Shown: positions 1 through 11,300 of the stretch, piece after piece
How positions within the stretch are numbered: position 1 is the first letter of the stretch
Layout of the letters: the number at the start of each line of letters is the position of its first letter
From: Caulochytrium protostelioides
Lineage: Eukaryota; Chytridiomycota; Caulochytriomycetes; Caulochytriales; Caulochytriaceae
Assembly: GCA_003615045.1 (NCBI GenBank)
Contig: ML014240.1
Span: 1-53,216 of the forward strand
Direction: 5' to 3'
Length of the DNA stretch: 53,216 nt
The notes under the pieces: model-generated
Told to the model about the DNA's origin: nothing
The model's database searches: none
The model's input: the letters and a program-made list of their open reading frames with translations, nothing else
Position numbers and translations under genes: made by a program

Positions 1-40
1 CATGGAACCTCATGGAACCTCATGGAACCTTATGGAACCT
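1..40. repeat. Four tandem copies of a 10-bp unit
   Basis: The window opens with three perfect copies of catggaacct and a fourth differing at one base (tatggaacct). The array may continue to the left of the window. It lies 57 bp upstream of the tRNA gene. No function is visible. Confidence 0.9.
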
Positions 41-97
41 GGCGGAAAGTGATCGATTCCAGGCAGACTAAAGGCGCCGTCCAACAAAAAAAACAAC

Positions 98-170
98 GGT
101 CTCGTGGCCTAATGGATAAGGCATCTGACTTCGGATCAGGGGATTGCAGGTTCGATCCCTGCCGGGATCG
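98..170 (+). tRNA. tRNA-Arg (anticodon TCG)
   Basis: A complete 73-nt cloverleaf can be folded. The acceptor strand GGTCTCG pairs with CGGGATC through two wobble pairs, followed by discriminator G. The D arm is the usual GGCCTAATGGATAAGGC. The anticodon stem TCTGA/TCAGG carries the loop CTTCGGA with anticodon TCG at 131-133. The T arm is GCAGG-TTCGATC-CCTGC. It matches the common eukaryotic tRNA-Arg-TCG closely, reads CGA codons, has no intron, and keeps the internal A and B box promoter sequences. The CCA end is not encoded, as expected in eukaryotes. Confidence 0.95.
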
Positions 171-893
171 CAGGTTGTTGACTTCGTCCGTGGATCAGTC
201 ATTTTGCTGGTGGTGGCTGCGCCCCCTTGCTTGCTTTTTTGCTGTCTTACCCTGGGACGCGAGCCCGATGTGTGTCGGCAGGGAGCCTGGCGCTGTGCCG
301 TCTACGGGCTCGCCTGCGGCAGTGGCGCGTGCGACGGTGGTTGTGCCACACCTGACTGCAAGCGGTGGCCCTTCCGCCCTCGCGCCAAGCACGTGCTGGG
401 ACGTAGGTATGAATCCGAGCCCTTGTAGACCCATCGAGCCGGTCGTGCGCCACCGTTCCTCTGCGGTGGCCTATAGCGCGCCCGCTCGCTGCGTCTGCGA
501 TGCCGTTTCTCCCTGCGCCCTGGCCATGCCGAGGCCTTCGACGCCTTCGACGCCTTCGACGCCGACGACGCCCGTCTGCCCTGTTCCCGCTGTGTGGCCG
601 ACACGGCTTTGGACCGATCTCGCCCGTGTCACCTCGCAACGCTGTTCTTCCCACTCAACCATCCGGGGCGTCAGCCGTCCGCCAAGCTCATCCGACCCCC
701 GGGATCGGATGCCGCGGCGGCGGCCACGGCGGCCACGGCGGCCGCACCGGCCGGAGCGGGCCGGCTAGAGGGCCCGGAGGCCCCACCGGCCGCCCCGGCG
801 CCGCCGAGCCGCGGCGATCCCCCGACCGCGTCCTGGTACGTCCTCCATGACGCGCCCGACCCGACGGCGGCGCCTCGGCTCGCCAGCAAAGCC
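171..893. other. Intergenic and 5' leader region
   Basis: No gene is supported between the tRNA and the first ATG of the coiled-coil gene. The reading frame of that gene stays open upstream to about 594, but only through GTG and Ala/Pro-rich sequence, so this part is probably leader. A short GACGCCTTC tandem repeat lies near 539-562. Confidence 0.5.
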
Positions 894-3839
894 ATGGTGG
901 CGCGCGGCGCCGTCACGAGGATCGTCGGCGGCGCCGTCGCGCCCCCCACGGCCCCCGGCCGCGGACGGGCCCTGCCGGACGACGCCGCGCGCGGGCCTGG
1001 CGGCGCGGGCGCCGGCCGCGACCTGGTGCCGATCCTCCACGGGACCGTCTCGCGCGCGCCGCGGCGACGGGTGCCGTCGCCACCCGCGTCGTCGCCCCCC
1101 ACCCGCGTCTACGGCCAGGCCCGCGCGCTCGCCACGCGGCGGCGCTCGCCGTCACGATCACGGTCGCCCTCGCCCTCGCCGTCGCCGTCGGCGGCGCCCC
1201 CCGCCGTGGCGGCCGCCGCGCCCTTCGACCGTCTGCCCCACGGGCCGGTGCTGAGCAAGCCTCTGTCCGCCAAGCAGTTTGCCCCGACGCGCCCGCGCGA
1301 GCTCGCGCTTCCCGGCGCGCGGGCGCCGCGGACGGCGGCCGCAGGGACCGCGGCAGGCGCCGCACGCGACGCCGCGCCCGGGGCCGCACGCGACGCCGCG
1401 CCCGGGGCCGCCGCGCCGCCGCCCTCGCATGCACCCATCGTGGTCACGGCGGCCTCGGCGGCCGCGGGTGCCGCGGCCGCGGCGGCCGCGGCCGCGGAAG
1501 CGAGTGCGCGGAGGCTGTCGGCGTTTCGGGCAGCCGGCGCGGCGCCGCACAACGAGCGCGACGCGCAGCGGCAGAGCCAGCTGGCCGCCGCCCATCCGCG
1601 GTCGCCGGACCGCGTCAAGGCCCGGGCCGCCAAGTACGCGTCGCTGCTCCAAGAAGGCAAGATTAGCCCCGCCTTCGGGACGCCGACCACGCTCCAGCGC
1701 CGGATCGCGCCGATCGACGACCCGAGCGACCATCCCTTCCGGACCCCCACGACCGCAGCGACGACGGCGGCCGCGGCGACGGCCGCGGCGGTGGCGCCAG
1801 CGACGGCCGCTCTGTCGCCTCGCGAGAATGCCGCCTCGCGTGCTGTTGCGCCGTCCCATCCGCCGTTCGGCGCCGCCGACGCCGCCGCCAGCGCGCCGAC
1901 GCATCTGTCGCGGGCGCCGCAGCCGCCGCCGCCGCCGCCGCCGCCGCCGCAGCCGCCGTCACCGTCGCTGGTGGAGATGAGTCTGTTCCGCGGCACGGAC
2001 GATCCTTTTGCCGATGCGGATCCCGCGATGCTGCAGGAGACGACGCTCGATTTCCTGGGGGAGCGTGCGCGGCCGCGGGCGCGGTCGGCGGCGGCGGCGG
2101 CGGCGTCGCTGGACCGCCTGGCGCGCCGTCGCCTCAGCTACTCGCCCGACCCGCCGGCGTCCGCGGCCGGCGGCGACGGCGACGGCGACGGCGATCTGCC
2201 CTTCCAGGCGAGTCCCGTGCTGGGGCGGCACGGGTCGATGTCGTTTGGCGCGACGGAGGCGCCTGGCGAGCTGGAGGACGTGCTGGGTCTCTCGCAGCCG
2301 AGCCACTCGGGCCCCGGCGACGGCGCGAGCGGCGGGCCTGCGGCGGGAGCGGCCGCGGCGTCGGCGTCGGCATCGACGGCGGCCGCGGCGGCCGAGGTAG
2401 CGGCCATGGCGCAGCGACTGGACGCCGTGCAGCGGCGCCTGGCGGAGTCGGAGTCGCGGCTGAGCCGTGCACGGAAAGAGGCCGAGGCCAAGCAGGCGGA
2501 GCTGCAGCAAGCGGTGGACACGGCGCAGAAGGACGCGCACACGCACGCGCGCCGTGTCACGGAGCTCGAGCGCCGCCAGACGCGGCTCGACGAGGATCTG
2601 AGCCACCGCGAGCAGCGGATCCAGGACCTCGAGACGGTCGTGGCGAAGCTCAAGCTGCAGTCGCGGCAGTTGAAACTGCTGGTGGACGAGCGCGACGCGG
2701 AGCTGAAGCAGACGCGGACGGAGCTGGAGCGCTCGCGCTCGCACTGGGAGTATACGCTGTCGGCGTCGGAGCTGGACAAGGACAAGCTCGAGAAGCGCCA
2801 TGCGCAGGAAGTCGCGCACTGGAAGTCGCTCGTGGACGATGTCCAGCTGAAGCTGCACGAAACGAACGAGACCGTCGGCGACCTGACGAGCCAGAACGAT
2901 GCGCTCGAACAGACCGTGGCCGAGCTGCAGGACCGGAGCTCGGAGCTGCAGCTCGCGCTCGACGCGCTCGAGTCGCGGCTGCACGAGCGCGACCAGCAGG
3001 CGATGCCGCGTCTGGACCGCGACGTCGCGGGCGCCGGCGCCGGCGCCGAGGGGTCCCGCCCCGGCGGCCCCGAGCGGCGCCCGAGCGGCCTCGTGGCCTC
3101 GACGGACGCCGGCGCGCCGCCCGCGCCGTCCCTCGCCGCGGTCGGCGCCACGCTCATCCGCGCCGAGTCCCGCGTCGCCGACCTCATGCAGCAGAACGCG
3201 AGCCTCGAGCGCGACCTCGCGCACCTGCGCCAGAAGCTCAACCAGCGCCCGCTCTATGACGGCGAGCTGAAGCGGTGGATCGCGGACCTCCAGAACGACG
3301 TCGCGGCGCTCGAGCGCGCTGCCGCGCAGACGGCGCCGTCGACGCCGCCGCCGCCGCCGCGGGGCGCGCCGCAGCCCGAGGCGTGGTCGCCGGTCGCGTC
3401 GGCGGCCGACAAGTATGCACCGGCCCGCCAGGCGGCGTTGCGAGACCCGCCGGCCGCACCGGGCCGCCGCCGGCCGCGGCGCCGGTCGCTGTGGGTGCTG
3501 CGCCGCGTGCTCGGCCTGGCGGTGGCGTGGCTCCTGATCGCATGGACGACAGCCTGGATGGACGGCCGACCGGGGTCCAGCGGCGACGGCGACGCCTCCT
3601 TCTATGACTTGCCAGGCTACGTGGCGACCCGCGGTCATGTGCTCGGCGCAGCGTCGTCGTCGGCGTCGGCGTCGGCGGCGGCGACGGCGTCATGGTCCTC
3701 GCTCATCGGGATGGGCATCGCCCCCGAGACGGTTCTGGGCCGTCTGGCCGAGACGGCGATGCGTGCCACGTATACGTTCACCTGGTGGCTCGACACGGCC
3801 TTGTCCGCCCCGCCCGAGGGCTGCTGGCTGCCGGCCTAA
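894..3839 (+). CDS. Coiled-coil protein with C-terminal membrane segment
   Basis: This is a 981-aa protein from the ATG at 894, which is the first ATG in the frame and sits in a good GCCATGG context. Residues 1-500 are disordered and rich in Ala, Pro and Arg, with a poly-Pro run encoded near 1921-1950. Residues 505-703 form a long, highly charged coiled coil with regular Leu spacing. A shorter helical stretch follows around 755-825. A hydrophobic segment, WVLRRVLGLAVAWLLIAW, lies near residues 866-883 and is preceded by a cluster of Arg, which suggests a membrane anchor. About 95 residues follow it, so the protein is not a strict tail-anchored golgin. The architecture suits a Golgi, nuclear-envelope or organelle tether, but I do not recognise the family. 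Upstream exons cannot be excluded. Confidence 0.75.
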   Translation: MVARGAVTRIVGGAVAPPTAPGRGRALPDDAARGPGGAGAGRDLVPILHGTVSRAPRRRVPSPPASSPPTRVYGQARALATRRRSPSRSRSPSPSPSPSAAPPAVAAAAPFDRLPHGPVLSKPLSAKQFAPTRPRELALPGARAPRTAAAGTAAGAARDAAPGAARDAAPGAAAPPPSHAPIVVTAASAAAGAAAAAAAAAEASARRLSAFRAAGAAPHNERDAQRQSQLAAAHPRSPDRVKARAAKYASLLQEGKISPAFGTPTTLQRRIAPIDDPSDHPFRTPTTAATTAAAATAAAVAPATAALSPRENAASRAVAPSHPPFGAADAAASAPTHLSRAPQPPPPPPPPPQPPSPSLVEMSLFRGTDDPFADADPAMLQETTLDFLGERARPRARSAAAAAASLDRLARRRLSYSPDPPASAAGGDGDGDGDLPFQASPVLGRHGSMSFGATEAPGELEDVLGLSQPSHSGPGDGASGGPAAGAAAASASASTAAAAAEVAAMAQRLDAVQRRLAESESRLSRARKEAEAKQAELQQAVDTAQKDAHTHARRVTELERRQTRLDEDLSHREQRIQDLETVVAKLKLQSRQLKLLVDERDAELKQTRTELERSRSHWEYTLSASELDKDKLEKRHAQEVAHWKSLVDDVQLKLHETNETVGDLTSQNDALEQTVAELQDRSSELQLALDALESRLHERDQQAMPRLDRDVAGAGAGAEGSRPGGPERRPSGLVASTDAGAPPAPSLAAVGATLIRAESRVADLMQQNASLERDLAHLRQKLNQRPLYDGELKRWIADLQNDVAALERAAAQTAPSTPPPPPRGAPQPEAWSPVASAADKYAPARQAALRDPPAAPGRRRPRRRSLWVLRRVLGLAVAWLLIAWTTAWMDGRPGSSGDGDASFYDLPGYVATRGHVLGAASSSASASAAATASWSSLIGMGIAPETVLGRLAETAMRATYTFTWWLDTALSAPPEGCWLPA

Positions 3840-4992
3840 CTGGCGCCGGCCACGACCCTGCGGCGCCCCACGCCGAGCCTGGCCGCGCTTGGTTGGGGGA
3901 TGCCGGCTGGCGACTTAATTTATACTTGAAATGGATCCGCCATGGAATCCAGATCCGTGGATGTCCACGTGCCCTCGTCATGCCCATGGTCGTCCCCTTC
4001 CCTTCGACTTGGATCGTGCTGGGGTCGTGATGTGCGCCGCGTAAGGCGGGCCTGGAGGGTGGCGAGCGGTGCGGTGCGGTGCGCAGCGCGGCCTTCGCGG
4101 TGGGGGGCGGGCGAACGCCGCGGTTGCGGCCGCGGCCACGGCGACGACGGCGCCCTCGGGGAGGCGGGACGGCCACCACCGCGTCACCCTCGACACGTGC
4201 ACGACACGTGCTGATCGCTGCTGCCGCGATGGCGTAGGAACCACGGCCATCCATACGGGACGTCGTGAGCGATCGATGTGGCGACGGCGGACGCGAGCTC
4301 GGACGGCGGGCACGGGCGTGGCCGCGGTCCCCGAGAGCCCGCCCCCACCGGCACAGGGTCCCGGCGCCATTTTTTTCCGTTGCGGTCGGCCGCGAACTCC
4401 GCTGGCCCGTGGGCTGGCTAGCACACTCGGACTCCGCCATGGGGCTCGGCTCCGACCCCATCTGGCTCGCGACTCGCAACATCGCGTGACCAAGCACGAC
4501 CCAAGCGCTTCGGATCACGGCAGATTCGCGCAGCTCATCCTCAGAAGGAGCCGTTCATCCCTCAATCCACCAATCGCATGCGGGTCTGGCCGAGCGGATC
4601 ATCCGGTCTCCGATATCGCTGCGCCTCGCCAGCGTTCACGATCGCCTTGCCGTCGTCACGGCGATCCGATTTCTCATCAGAGCCAGCACTAGGCAGCCCA
4701 CCCTCGGCGTTCCCGATTGATACCCGACGGCATCGGCATCCTCGCGTCCGGCGCTGTGGCCGACCCACCGCCGTGTTCCCCGCATCCCCATCGACCGCAC
4801 GCCGTACCGGCTCCTCGGCGCTCCTCGGCACCCCTCGGCGCCCCGCCGAGCCCTCCGCCAATACGCAGCGGATCGATCCGTCTCCCGTCGCTCAGAGGCG
4901 ACCGCCCATGCCCCTCTGGCGGCGGTGATCCCCGCCCGTCAAGGCGCTATCGATCACGGGGTGGCCGAGCGTCCTCCCCCCGACCTCGCCTC

Positions 4993-5035
<43 letters not shown>

Positions 5036-5327
5036 GTTGCCGCCGCCGTTGCCGCCGTTGCCGCCGCGTTTGCCCGGAACGGCCGCCGTCGCCGCTGCCG
5101 CCGGCCGGAGCCTTGCTTCCGGCGCGGCGTGACGCGACGCAGGCGCCTCCGGACGCCGCCACTTCCCGACCCTTCCCGTTCGCCCCGCGCCGTCGCCTCA
5201 TGCATCGCTGCGCCCGCGCTCGGATCGCCCTTCCTCTCCGCGGCGTGGCCGCGCCGTCGTCGCTCCCCGCCGCGGCGCCGTCGTCGCTCCCCGCCGCGGC
5301 GCCGTCGCCGTAGACGCCCGCTGCGCC
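3840..5327. other. 1.5-kb intergenic region upstream of the Zn2-Cys6 gene
   Basis: I see no supported gene. A direct repeat around two CACGTG E-box hexamers lies at about 4193-4211, and a long CTG-type repeat sits at 4994-5034. Short open frames on both strands are Arg/Pro-rich and look like chance products of the high GC. The region presumably holds the promoter and leader of the regulator starting at 5328. Confidence 0.5.
4994..5034. repeat. GCT/CTG trinucleotide microsatellite
   Basis: About 13.5 uninterrupted copies of GCT, followed by an interrupted CCGTTG/CCGCCG tract to about 5070. It lies about 300 bp upstream of the ATG of the Zn2-Cys6 gene, outside any coding region I support. Confidence 0.95.
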
Positions 5328-8300
5328 ATGGCGGTCTCGAAGCGGCCCGCCCACACGGCCGAGGCGTCGAAGCGGACCAAGCTGCTCAAGGCCCACCACC
5401 ACCACCATCACCACCACCACCATCACCCGGCGCATGCACTCGGCAAGAAGGGCGTCGGCGCAGCAGCGGTGAGCGGCGGCGGGATCACCAAAAAGAAACC
5501 CAATTACCGTCCTGCCGATGCCGTCATGACCGCCGTCTCGCCCGTCGTAGGCAGCGCCGGCCTCGGCACGATCGCCATGGCGCCGGCGGCGTCCGCCACC
5601 CACGCCCATGACGGCGGCAACGGCAACGGCGGCGGCAGCGGCGGTCTCCTCCCCCCGGGCCCCTACGGGGTCAATGCTACGGCCGCGCGACGCATCGCGG
5701 CCGGCCACGTGTCCATGAGCCCGTATACTCACCTCTACGAATACGTGCTGCCGCCGCCGACGCCCGCGGAGGGCCCCACCGCGTTCGCGCGCCTGCTCGC
5801 CTTCCGCCAGCACCCGGCCTCCTCGCAGGGCCTGCACGCCGCGACCCGCCGGCACGCCCGCACCCGCCGCGTCGGCGAGCAGTGGACCCAGGAAATGCAG
5901 TGGGACGCCGCCCTGCGCCGTGATCCCGCAACGGCGGCGGCGGCCGGGGCGTCCGCGATGGCCGAGGGCCGTCACGGCGCCGACGACGGCAGCGCGCGCG
6001 GCTGGGCGCGCGAGGCGTGCGATGTGCCGCTGGCCACGCTGCGCCTCGCCGCGCTGTCCATTATCCCGCGGACCACGGCGCCGCGGCCGCTGCCGCCCGC
6101 CGAGTCGACCGGCTCGCCCACGCCCTCCCACGACGTCGACATGACCGCCTCGACCGCGGCGGCCGACGCTGCCGCCGCCGCCGGCGTCGCGGCCTCGCCC
6201 GGGGGGACGCGCAGCCGCATCGATGTCACCGGTATCTCCTCGCTCGTGTGGGGGCCGCACGTCGCCGACTTCGCGGCCACCGTGCCCATGGCGCACAGCC
6301 AGGTCTTCACGCCTGAAGGCGCCGCGCGGCTCCTGCAAATGCCGCCCTCGGTCACGCCGGAGGCCGCGCCGCTCGAGGCGGACGGGACGGTGATGCCCAC
6401 GCCGCCGTCGCCGCCGCCGCCACCCGCGGCGCCGCCTCCACCGAAGCCGAAGCGGATCCGGATCCGTCGGTCGAGGGCCAAGGGCGCTGCAGCGGCGGCA
6501 GCCGCAGCGGCAGCGGCGGCGGCAGCGGCGGCGGCACCGTCGACGGCGCCGCCGTCCACGACGGCGCAGGACGTCGCCTTTGCGACCGCGCCGACGCTGT
6601 CGATTGCGCCGATCATCCACGTGCTGGTGGACGAGGGCACGACGGGCGCGGCGTCGACGGCGCCGCCGGCGCCGCTGACCCAGACGGAGATCGCGGCGCT
6701 CGCGTCCCACATGGCGGCCTCGCCGCCGCCCGTGTCGCCCACGGCGCCGCCCGACTTCCCGCTCAGCAGCTTTACCGGCCAGTTCGACGATGGGCCCGAC
6801 CCCGAGGGTGACGCGTTCTTTGCCATGCTGGCTGCCGAGGCCGCCAAAGACGCACGCCGCGGCGACGCGGACGGAGGCGCCGATGCCGATGGCGACGCCG
6901 ATGACGACGCTGACGCCGACGCCAACGCCGACGCCGACGCCGACGCCGCGGCGGACCTCGCCGCGGCGTACGGTGCGTCGGTATGGTCGCTGCCCGACGC
7001 TGCGGGCGACAGCGCGGCCGGCGAAACGCTCGACGATGCTGCCGCCGCGGTCATGCTGACGCAGGCCGCCGCCGAGGCGGTCGCCAATGCCGATGCCAAC
7101 GCCAGTGCCGAGGCCGATCATGCAGCGGCCACCGAGCCTCCCGAGGAGACCATCCACCCGATGGAGGACATGATTCAGCCGATGCTGTTCAGCGAAATGA
7201 CGGCGCACGCGATGCTGTCGCCCACGGCGATGGAGCATCTCGCACGCGTGTTTATGCCGCTGGATACCCCGGATGCCATGAGTGCCCTGCCGTCGCCCTG
7301 GGGCTCCGAAATCGATGAGGACGACGAGGACGACGAGGACGACGAGGATGACGAGGACGAGGACGACGATGGCGGCAAATGGTCTCGCGTCGCGTCGCCC
7401 GCCGCGCCGGTCTCGGTGCCTGTATCGCTGATGGACGAGCTGGCGCCCCGCTCGGCGGCCCCGGCGCCGCCGACCCCGTTCGAGAGCCTGCCCTCCTTTG
7501 CCATGCTGGAGGACCCGTTGCCCGCGCCAACGGCGGCGGGCACGGGCGGCAAACACGAGCCGGACGTCGACGCGACGCCGCCCTCGGCGCCCGCTGCCGC
7601 CGCTACTGCCGGCGAGGCCGCTACTGCCGGCGAGGCCGCTGCCGACGTCGCTGCCGCTGCCGGCGCCGCCTCGGCGGGGGACGCGCCAGGAGAGACGGCC
7701 GCATCGTCGGCCTCGGCGTCGCTCAACGCCCTGTTCCGCGAGGTCATGGGCGAGCCCATGCCGCACGTGGCCTCGCCACTCGAGGCGGCGCCTGCACCCG
7801 CCGCCGCCGCGCTCTTCTCACCCGCGTTGGCGGCGTACATGGCGCCCGCGCTACCCGCGGCGGCGCCTGTGCTGACAGCGGACGCGGAGACGCCCGCACC
7901 CACGGACACGGACGGTGGTGCCGCTGCCCCGACCACCGCGTCGAGGGCTGCGGCCGCTATGACGACCGCGGCCGAAGCCGTGAGCGCCGTGAGCGCCGTG
8001 AACACCGCTCCCGTGAGCGCCGCCGTGTCACCGCCAGCCCGTCGTGACGCGGATGCGGCCGCTGCCGTGTCCTCGCATGCGTCGGTGGCCATGCTGACCG
8101 AGGCGGATCTGCAGGCCGTGCTGGCATGGCCTGTGGCGTCAATGCCCCTGGCGCCTTCGCCGCCCGACATCCTCGCCTCCATGCCCTCCGACCCACCGGG
8201 CTCGCCGGCCACGGACTTTCTCGCGGGGCTGCTGAGCGATTCGCATCTGGATGAGGTCCATGACCACGACCACGTCCACGACCACGAGCATCACCATCAC

Positions 8301-11300
8301 CATCACCATCACCATCACCATCACCATCACCAGAAGCATGAACACGGTCAGAAGCATGGATCTGATCAGAACCGTGATCATGTGCTGGGGTCAGCCCACG
8401 AGGAGAGCGCGGCGCTGGATCGCGTTCCGCTGGACACCACCTCACCGCCTTCGCATCCTGCCGATGCCCATCTCGTGCTGGCTCACCTCTTCGACGACGC
8501 TGATGAGGTCGCCGTCGTCTTGTCGCCGCCATCAGCACCCATGGCCACGTCGCCGCCTCCCGCGTCCGCCGCGACCGCCGTCGCCGCCGCGACACCGACC
8601 TCCCCCGCTCTACCTATCCCGTCCGACGCGGGGACCTCCACGGCCCCGGACCTCGTCGTGAGGCCCGAGGACTCGACGACGGCGCCGCCTGTGCGCGACG
8701 AGGCATCAGCGGCAGCTCCGACGTCGATGGCCTCGCCCGTGGTGATGTCAACTCCCCATCCACCTCCAGCGTCTTTACCGTCTCGCGCCCACCCATCGAC
8801 CTCGACGCTGATGTCGACGCCGGCCGCGGGTGAGCCGTCCGCGGCGACGGTCGCGGCGCGTCCGCCGCTGTCAGCATCGCTGTCGGCATCGCCTTCTGCA
8901 TCGCCTTCTGCATCGCCGTCGTTGCCGCCATCGTCATCGCCATTAAAGGCCAGTCCGGGTGCGCCACCGCTCGAAGCGAGCCGGCGTGTTGCGACGACGG
9001 CGGGGTCCTCGCCCGGCCACCCTTCAGCGGTCGGCCCTTGGCCAGAAACGGCAACAGCGGCTGGTGCGGTGACGACGATGCTCGTGGCCGCCCCCGCGTC
9101 GCCGACGCCTGCGGCGAGCGCGCTTCCTGCCTCGGCGCCCGCGCTGTCGCTCAAACGGGAGTCCGTTCCTGCCCCCGAGCCCATGTCCGAGCCCGCATGG
9201 CAGCCCGTGTCGGAGCCCGAGGCCCTGTCGTTGATGGCGGCCACAGCGACCACGGCGGCGGAGGTCGTGGCCATTTCGTCGGCGTTCGCGGCATCTTTGG
9301 CGCCCCCACCAGCCGCTTCACCGTCGGTCGCGATGCCAGCCCCAACACCGATACTGACGACCGGGCCGTCCGTGTCCCTCGCTGCGGCCTTGCCCGCACC
9401 AACGTCACCGCGCGTCTCGACCCCGCTCGCGGTCTCCACCGCAATGCTGGCCGGCCTGGCGGCGCCCTCGACGATGGCACCCCGCTCTGCCACCGTTTCG
9501 CCTGCCATCGCCACAGCGGCATCGGCGTCGGCCTCGTTGGCAGTGTTAGCCAGCACCCCAGCAGCTGCGGTCACGTCGACTCCGGGTACGGCGAGCTTGA
9601 CGACGACCACGACGGGCCCGCTGCATCCGCCCGTGGCGTCGGGCGCCGCACCGTCTATGGTGGCACCGATATCGATGGCGATGCCTGCGGCGTCACTGGC
9701 GCTCGTGCTAGCGCCTGCGTCTGCGCCGGCGCCGCTCCCATCCTACCCGCCGACCACGATGTATGCGAACCACCCGAGTGACGGCCTCAGCGCCACGGCA
9801 CCGATGGGCGCGTACGCGGCGATGCCACGTCGGTACTATCCGATGAAGGGCGAAGCGACGGCGGCCAACCGGCATTTACCGACCGTGGACTTGATTCCGC
9901 TGCAGCCGATTCCGGGCGAAGCGCCGCCGGTCAACAAAGCCCTCGTGCACAAGGCCTGCGTCTTTTGCAAGGTCAGCCACGTGGCATGCAGCATGTCGCG
10001 GCCATGCACGCGCTGCGTCCGGCTCGGCAAGGCCGATCTGTGTGTCGACGCCGAGCGCAAAAAACGCGGCCGGCCGACTAAGGTCAGTCTGAAGCAACAG
10101 CAGCAGCAGCGCGACGCGTCGCTCGGCAACGGGACGCCCATGCGCCACTCCAACCTCTACCTGTCCCAGGGTCTCGTGACCTACGGCGGCTCCTTTCCCG
10201 CGGCGACCGTCGCGATGCCGACGGCGACGGCGACGGCGCCGTCCACCCCCGCCACCCGTGGGCCGCCGCGACCGCCATCTGCCGCCACGCCGGCGTCCGC
10301 GGCGCCGCCGCCGTCGGTCCGTCCCGCGATGCCGCCGTCGGTCCCGTCGACGGCAGCGTTCGAGTCCGCGGCGGCGGCCGTCGTGGGCGCCGCCGCGATG
10401 CTGCCGACGCCGCCGCCCTCGTCGTCCTCTTCCTCGACCCTCGCGTCGGTCTCTTCCCTCATAAGCTCGCCGGCTCCGTCGATCGCGGAGCGGTTCCCCC
10501 CGCCAGACAACCGGCCGCGCATGTCGCCAGCACCAGCGCCGCCCTTGCCGTCGTCGACCCCCTCGGCGACATGGACCGCGACCCCGACGCCGGCGCTGTC
10601 CGCGGCGCTGCCGTCCACGCTGCCGACGGCCTCGCGGCCATCGGCGGGACCGTCTTACGCGACGGCGGCGGCAGCACCGTCGCTCTCTTCCGTGGGACAC
10701 CCCGTCTCGATGGCCGGCGGGATGACTCCGCTCCCGCTTCCGACAGCGCCGTCCGTCGACGCCGAGAGGAACCCGGTGCCGACGGGCCCTGCTGCGCCAC
10801 ACCCGACGGCGACGCCGACGCCCACGACAGCCGCGACCGCATTCAGTCCCGAAGCGGCAGCGACGGCAGCGACGGCCGAGATGGACGCGGCGCTCAGTCG
10901 GGTCCGGCGGTTCCGAGTGGGGCGTCCGTCGTCGACGGCGGCTGTCGCGACGCGCCTCACATCGCCGCCGCCGCCGCTTCGGTCCACCGCCGCCAAACCC
11001 GCGCTGGCCGCGGCCACGCCGGCGGCGCGGAAGCCCGTTGTCGCCGCCGTCTCGGCCTCGCTTGAATCGACACCGCCTACGTCGAGCGCGGGCTGCGTAC
11101 CCACGAGCGCGCCGGGCAGGACGGGCGCGATGGACGCGACAGCCACCAAAGCGACGCCCGTGTCCCGTGGCCGTCCATCGTCACCGTTGGCATCGGCGTC
11201 GGCGTCGTCGTCGGCGTCAGCTTCCGCTCCCCCGCCGCCGGCGCTCCCCACGGCCATCGCTTCAACGGCGGCGACGGCCGCCGCTGACGCCGATCCCGCT

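Noticed and set aside
1959-3638. 559-codon minus-strand frame opposite the coiled-coil gene
   Set aside because: It is the antisense image of a Leu/Glu/Arg-rich coiled coil and has no recognisable domain.
4947-7766. 939-codon open frame on the minus strand, opposite the Zn2-Cys6 gene
   Set aside because: Its sequence is Arg/Gly/Val-rich with a poly-Gln-like end from the CTG repeat and no motif. In this GC-rich DNA stop codons are rare in several frames, and the plus strand holds the real zinc cluster gene.
8259-8340. CAY/CAC repeat as a possible CRISPR-like or satellite array
   Set aside because: It is in frame within the zinc-cluster gene and encodes a His tract; no spacers are present.
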